This document shows positions 13,735 to 16,923 of a stretch of 16,923 nt of DNA, piece by piece. A program made the translations under genes and the position numbers. The notes under the pieces are model-generated. The model was not told the origin of the DNA. It saw only the letters and a list, made by a program, of their open reading frames with translations, and did not search any database. The first letter of the stretch is position 1, and each line of letters starts with the position of its first letter. The DNA comes from Acidobacteriota bacterium (lineage in GTDB: Bacteria; Acidobacteriota; Terriglobia; Terriglobales; Acidobacteriaceae), in NCBI GenBank assembly GCA_023441255.1, contig JAEZPW010000008.1:1-16923 (forward strand). Direction: 5' to 3'.

Positions 13735-13824
13735 GCAAGTGGGTCGCGGGTAGTGGGTAGCATGTAGCGGGAGGAGAAGCAAAGGTGAGGAACACGGATT
13801 TATTCAGCGCGTGCTGGCGCAGAC

Positions 13825-13856
13825 GAAGATGCTTCGCTGCGCTCAGAGTTCATGAC
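13825..13856. repeat. Diverged copy of the palindromic intergenic repeat
   Basis: The core GCTTCGCTGCGCTCAG followed by ATGAC matches the right arm of the 13891-13977 element in order and orientation, with small differences. It is a single arm, not a full palindrome. Confidence 0.6.
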
Positions 13857-13890
13857 TTTTGTTGCTATTGCACCCATTCCGACGCGTTTT

Positions 13891-13977
13891 GTCATTCCGA
13901 GCGCAGCGAGGAACCCCTACGCCATGAACAGTGTTGGTGTGGTAGAGGTTCCTCGTCGCTTCGCTCCTCGGAATGAC
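13891..13977. repeat. Palindromic intergenic repeat (REP/BIME-like) with long imperfect arms
   Basis: The left arm (13891-13920) begins GTCATTCCGAG and ends GAGGAACCCCTAC. The right arm (13942-13977) is its imperfect reverse complement, beginning GTAGAGGTTCCTCG and ending CTCGGAATGAC. A 21-nt spacer lies between them. The right arm carries 6 extra bases around GCTTCGCT. Sequences of the type GTCATTCCGAGCGCAGCGAGGAA are widespread intergenic repeats in several bacterial phyla. It may act as a transcript end or stability element for uvrA; no T run is present. Confidence 0.85.
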
Positions 13978-14007
13978 AACGTCTTGATACGTCTAGAAAG
14001 TCACAGG

Positions 14008-14023
14008 CTCTCAGCATGACAAA
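14008..14023. repeat. Short fragment of the same intergenic repeat
   Basis: CTCTCAGCATGACAAA resembles the terminal CTC(A/G)GAATGACAA part of the neighbouring copies. It is short, so the match could be chance, but its position 30 nt from a full copy favours a remnant. Confidence 0.4.
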
Positions 14024-14112
14024 CGTTTCTTAGGACAGTTCTTCATAGGCCGATTCCTAGAAAGCGAAAACGGGGAATTGGACGGTCCGGCGATCGACAG
14101 TCCCAGGTCCAC

Positions 14113-16905
14113 TTACGCGCGTTTCTGCCGCGCTGCGTAATATTCGGCCAATGCCTGTCCGGTGTAGGACTTCTTCACCTTCGAAACCTGTTCGGGCGTG
14201 CCCTGGGCGACGATGCGGCCGCCGTCCTCTCCGCCTTCGGGGCCGAGATCGATGATCCAGTCGGCGTTGCGGATGACGTCGAGGTTGTGCTCGATGATGA
14301 TGATCGAGTTGCCGAGGTCGGTAAGGCGATGCAGCACTTCGAGCAGCTTGTGGACGTCGTCGAAGTGGAGGCCGGTGGTGGGTTCGTCGAGAAGGTAGAG
14401 CGTTTTGCCGGTCTGCCGTTTTGAGAGTTCGCGGGCGAGTTTGATACGCTGCGCCTCGCCGCCGCTGAGCGTCACGGCCGACTGGCCGAGGTGAATATAG
14501 CCGAGGCCGACATCAACGAGCGTCTGGAGCTTCTGGCGAATCTGAGGGATGTTTTCGAGGATGGCGAGCGCGTCGGAGACGGGAGTCTCGAGAAGGTCAG
14601 AGATGTTCGCGCCCTTGTAGCGGACGGCGAGCGTCTCAGAGTTGTAGCGTTTGCCGCCGCAGACCTCGCATTGCACATAGACGTCGGGCAGGAAGTTCAT
14701 CTCTATGCGACGCTGGCCTTCGCCCTGGCAGGCTTCGCAGCGCCCGCCGGCGACGTTGAACGAGAAGCGGCCAGGTTTGTAGCCACGCTCGCGCGATTCG
14801 GGCAGCATGGCGTAGAGGTCCCGGATGGCGGTGAAGACGCCGGTGTAGGTCGCGGGGTTCGAGCGCGGCGTGCGGCCGATCGGCGACTGGTCGATGCGGA
14901 CGATCTTGTCGATGTTTTCGATGCCGAGAATTGCTTTGTGCGCGCCTGCCTGCTCGCGCGAGCGATAGAGTTTCTGCGCCAAGGCGCGGTACAGGATGTC
15001 GTTGACAAGTGTCGATTTGCCAGAGCCACTCACGCCTGTCACGAGGGTCATGACGCCGAGCGGAAATGTCACGTCGACGTTCTTCAGGTTGTTCTGCGTT
15101 GCGCCGAGGATCGCGATGGAGTTGCCGTTAGCGTGTCGAGGCTCGGGACGGACTGGAATCTGCTTCTGACCGGAGATGTACTGGCCTGTGAGCGAGCGTT
15201 CGACATTCGTGATAGCGGCGGGTGTGCCGCTGGCGACGAGTTCGCCGCCGTGGCGTCCGGCACCGGGGCCGAGGTCGATGACGTAGTCGGCGCGACGAAT
15301 GGTCTCTTCGTCGTGCTCGACGACCAGCACGGTGTTGCCGAGGTTTCGAAGCTCTTCAAGCGCTTTCAGCAGGCGGCCGTTGTCGCGGTGGTGCAGCCCG
15401 ATCGACGGTTCGTCGAGAACGTAGAGCACGCCGCGCAGCTTGGAACCGATCTGTGTTGCCAGCCGTATGCGCTGTCCTTCGCCGCCGCTCAGTGTGGCCG
15501 CGCTGCGGTCGAGCGAGATGTAGCCGAGTCCAACGTGGTCCAGGAAGCCGAGCCGCTCGCTGATTTCGTGCAGGATGCGTCCGGCGATCTGCTGTTCGCG
15601 CTCGGTGAGTTGGATCTTCGCCGCTGCTTCGATGGAGCGCGATACGGGTAGGGCGGTAAAGTCGGCGATACTGACGCCGTTGACCTTGACAGCGAGCGAC
15701 TCCGGGCGCAGGCGCTTGCCGTGGCACGCCGGGCAGTCTGTGGCCGACATGTAGCCCATCATCCAGTCGCGGTAAGTTTCGCTGGTCGCCTCGTCGAGGC
15801 TTTGCTTGTGAAATGCGAGTATGCCGTGGAAGCCGGTTCGGGGCGCCTCTTTCTGATCAGGTCCGTAGAGAATCAGGTTCTGGATCTTGGGCGGAAACTG
15901 CTCGAACGGGGTCTTCAGGTCGAACTTGTAATATTCCGCGGCGATCTTGAGCATGTGCTGCAGGTAGCTCGAGCCGGAACCGGGGCCGAGTCCTCCGTCG
16001 AAAAGCGGCTTGGACCAGTCCACGATGACCTTGGCCGGGTCGAACTCGTACTTGCTGCCGAGGCCGTTGCACTCGGGGCAGGCGCCATAAACGCTGTTGA
16101 ACGAGAACGAGCGTGGCTCGAGCTTCGGCACGTTGATGCCGCAGTCCGGGCAGGCCATGCGCGAGGAAAACAGGTATTCTTCGCCGCCCACAATTACCAC
16201 TTGAACCAAACCTTCGGCCAGCTTCATCGCCAGCGTGATCGACTGCTCCAGTCGCTTTTCGATTCCGGGCTTCACGAGAAGGCGGTCGACCACGACCTCG
16301 ATGGTGTGATTGCGCCGCTTGTCCAGCTTGATGTCGTCTTCTAGGCTGACGAGTTCGTGGTCGATGCGCGCCCGGGTGAACCCCTGCTGGACGAGCTTGT
16401 CCATTTCCTTCTTGAACTCGCCCTTGCGTCCCCGAACGATGGGGGCGAGGACCATTACGCGGTCCTCAGGTTTTAACTCCATGACGCGTGCGACGATCTG
16501 GTCGGCAGTTTGCCGGGAGATTGCCCGTCCGCAGCTGGGGCAGTGGGGCACGCCGATGCTCGAGTAGAGCAGGCGTAAATAGTCGTAAATCTCGGTGATT
16601 GTCCCGACAGTCGAGCGGGGGCTGCGGGAGGTAGTCTTTTGTTCGATGGAGATGGAAGGGGAGAGCCCGTCGATGGCGTCAACGTCTGGGCGTTCCATCT
16701 GGTCGAGGAACTGACGCGCATAAGCGGACAGGGTCTCAACGTAGCGCCGCTGGCCTTCGGCATAAATCGTGTCGAATGCTAGAGATGACTTGCCGGACCC
16801 GCTCAGGCCGGTAATGACGGTCAGGGTGTTGCGGGGGATCTGGACGTCAATGTTCTTCAGATTGTGCTGGCGCGCGCCGCGCACCGTAATGTTCGTGATC
16901 GCCAT
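14113..16905 (-). CDS. uvrA: UvrA, excinuclease ABC subunit A
   Basis: This is the DNA damage-recognition ATPase of nucleotide excision repair, which works as a dimer and loads UvrB. The 930 residues are full length. It has two ABC ATPase modules: Walker A GLSGSGKSS (33-41) and GVSGSGKST (624-632), signatures LSGGEGQR (472-479) and LSGGEAQR (813-820), Walker B VLDEPSIGLHHRD (496-508) and LLDEPTTGLHFDD (838-850). Zinc-binding CxxC pairs are at C252/C255 with C276/C279 and at C723/C726 with C746/C749; further pairs occur at C122/C125 and C391/C394. The UvrB-binding/insertion region between motifs is intact. The ATG at 16905 is followed by the usual MAITNITVRGARQHNLKNID start. Only 18 nt of upstream sequence is in the window, so its promoter and any SOS box cannot be assessed. 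There is nothing odd in the protein. Confidence 0.98.
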   Translation of the reverse strand: MAITNITVRGARQHNLKNIDVQIPRNTLTVITGLSGSGKSSLAFDTIYAEGQRRYVETLSAYARQFLDQMERPDVDAIDGLSPSISIEQKTTSRSPRSTVGTITEIYDYLRLLYSSIGVPHCPSCGRAISRQTADQIVARVMELKPEDRVMVLAPIVRGRKGEFKKEMDKLVQQGFTRARIDHELVSLEDDIKLDKRRNHTIEVVVDRLLVKPGIEKRLEQSITLAMKLAEGLVQVVIVGGEEYLFSSRMACPDCGINVPKLEPRSFSFNSVYGACPECNGLGSKYEFDPAKVIVDWSKPLFDGGLGPGSGSSYLQHMLKIAAEYYKFDLKTPFEQFPPKIQNLILYGPDQKEAPRTGFHGILAFHKQSLDEATSETYRDWMMGYMSATDCPACHGKRLRPESLAVKVNGVSIADFTALPVSRSIEAAAKIQLTEREQQIAGRILHEISERLGFLDHVGLGYISLDRSAATLSGGEGQRIRLATQIGSKLRGVLYVLDEPSIGLHHRDNGRLLKALEELRNLGNTVLVVEHDEETIRRADYVIDLGPGAGRHGGELVASGTPAAITNVERSLTGQYISGQKQIPVRPEPRHANGNSIAILGATQNNLKNVDVTFPLGVMTLVTGVSGSGKSTLVNDILYRALAQKLYRSREQAGAHKAILGIENIDKIVRIDQSPIGRTPRSNPATYTGVFTAIRDLYAMLPESRERGYKPGRFSFNVAGGRCEACQGEGQRRIEMNFLPDVYVQCEVCGGKRYNSETLAVRYKGANISDLLETPVSDALAILENIPQIRQKLQTLVDVGLGYIHLGQSAVTLSGGEAQRIKLARELSKRQTGKTLYLLDEPTTGLHFDDVHKLLEVLHRLTDLGNSIIIIEHNLDVIRNADWIIDLGPEGGEDGGRIVAQGTPEQVSKVKKSYTGQALAEYYAARQKRA

Positions 16906-16923
16906 GACCGGGAGTACTAAGAC

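Larger units (their letters stand above)
13721..14112. other. Gene-free stretch between the CPBP gene and uvrA
   Basis: These 392 bases have no credible gene on either strand. From the left they hold the CPBP promoter region (TACAAT at 13729-13734), degenerate GTGGGTAG-type words at about 13738-13765, then three copies or fragments of a palindromic repeat (13825-13856, 13891-13977, 14008-14023), and about 90 nt before the uvrA stop in which I see nothing defined. No rho-independent terminator for uvrA is evident. Confidence 0.7.

Noticed and set aside
13721..13795. N-terminal extension of the CPBP protease by 25 residues
   Set aside because: The extension is encoded by low-complexity intergenic words, lacks a ribosome binding site, and would place TACAAT inside the gene. 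The ATG at 13720 gives a conventional protein.
14491..16344. Two long plus-strand open frames opposite uvrA
   Set aside because: They are antisense shadows of uvrA, rich in Ala, Val, Asp and Arg and without any recognisable motif.

Overview
The window reads as a chromosomal segment of a mid/high-GC Gram-negative bacterium, most likely an Acidobacteriota (Terriglobales/Koribacter-like) genome. This is inferred from the egtB-egtD pair, the style of the minor-pilin cassette, the ECF sigma factor, and intergenic repeats that look like those of that phylum. No database search was possible. I see no tRNA, rRNA, CRISPR array, integrase or transposase.

Layout: (1) 1-1615, minus strand: an ergothioneine operon, egtB followed by egtD (egtD runs off the left edge), overlapping by 8 nt. 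(2) 1759-2205, plus strand: a small exported NTF2-like protein, possibly leaderless. (3) 2431-6888, plus strand: a tight minor-pseudopilin operon, fimT/gspH-like, pilV-like, pilW-like and a very large pilX-like gene, closed by a textbook rho-independent terminator (6909-6938). The pilW-like gene has an in-frame TAG at codon 32. The 859-residue PilX-like protein carries an insertion of about 330 residues built from glycine-rich repeats. (4) 6957-8532, minus strand: a two-gene ABC-2 exporter (ATPase, then permease), with a perfect 12-bp inverted repeat just upstream. (5) 8674-9063: an unrecognised 129-residue protein. (6) 9297-10346, mtnA; 10553-10924, a VOC/glyoxalase-fold protein; 11112-11798, pyrE with a possible zinc-binding tail; 11890-12555, an ECF sigma factor; 12689-13720, a CPBP intramembrane protease with an enlarged loop. 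All are on the minus strand. (7) 13721-14112: a gene-free stretch with a palindromic intergenic repeat cluster. (8) 14113-16905: a complete uvrA.

Most of the window is housekeeping or stress metabolism: thiol antioxidant, methionine salvage, pyrimidine synthesis and nucleotide excision repair, in separate transcription units. The most distinctive region is the pilin operon. Its four products would normally form the priming and tip complex of a type IV pilus or type II-like pseudopilus. Here one core subunit is interrupted by a stop codon, and the tip subunit is much larger than usual and repeat-rich, with no pilY1 beside it. That makes it the best candidate for unusual biology. The alternatives are a decaying locus or a single-base error.
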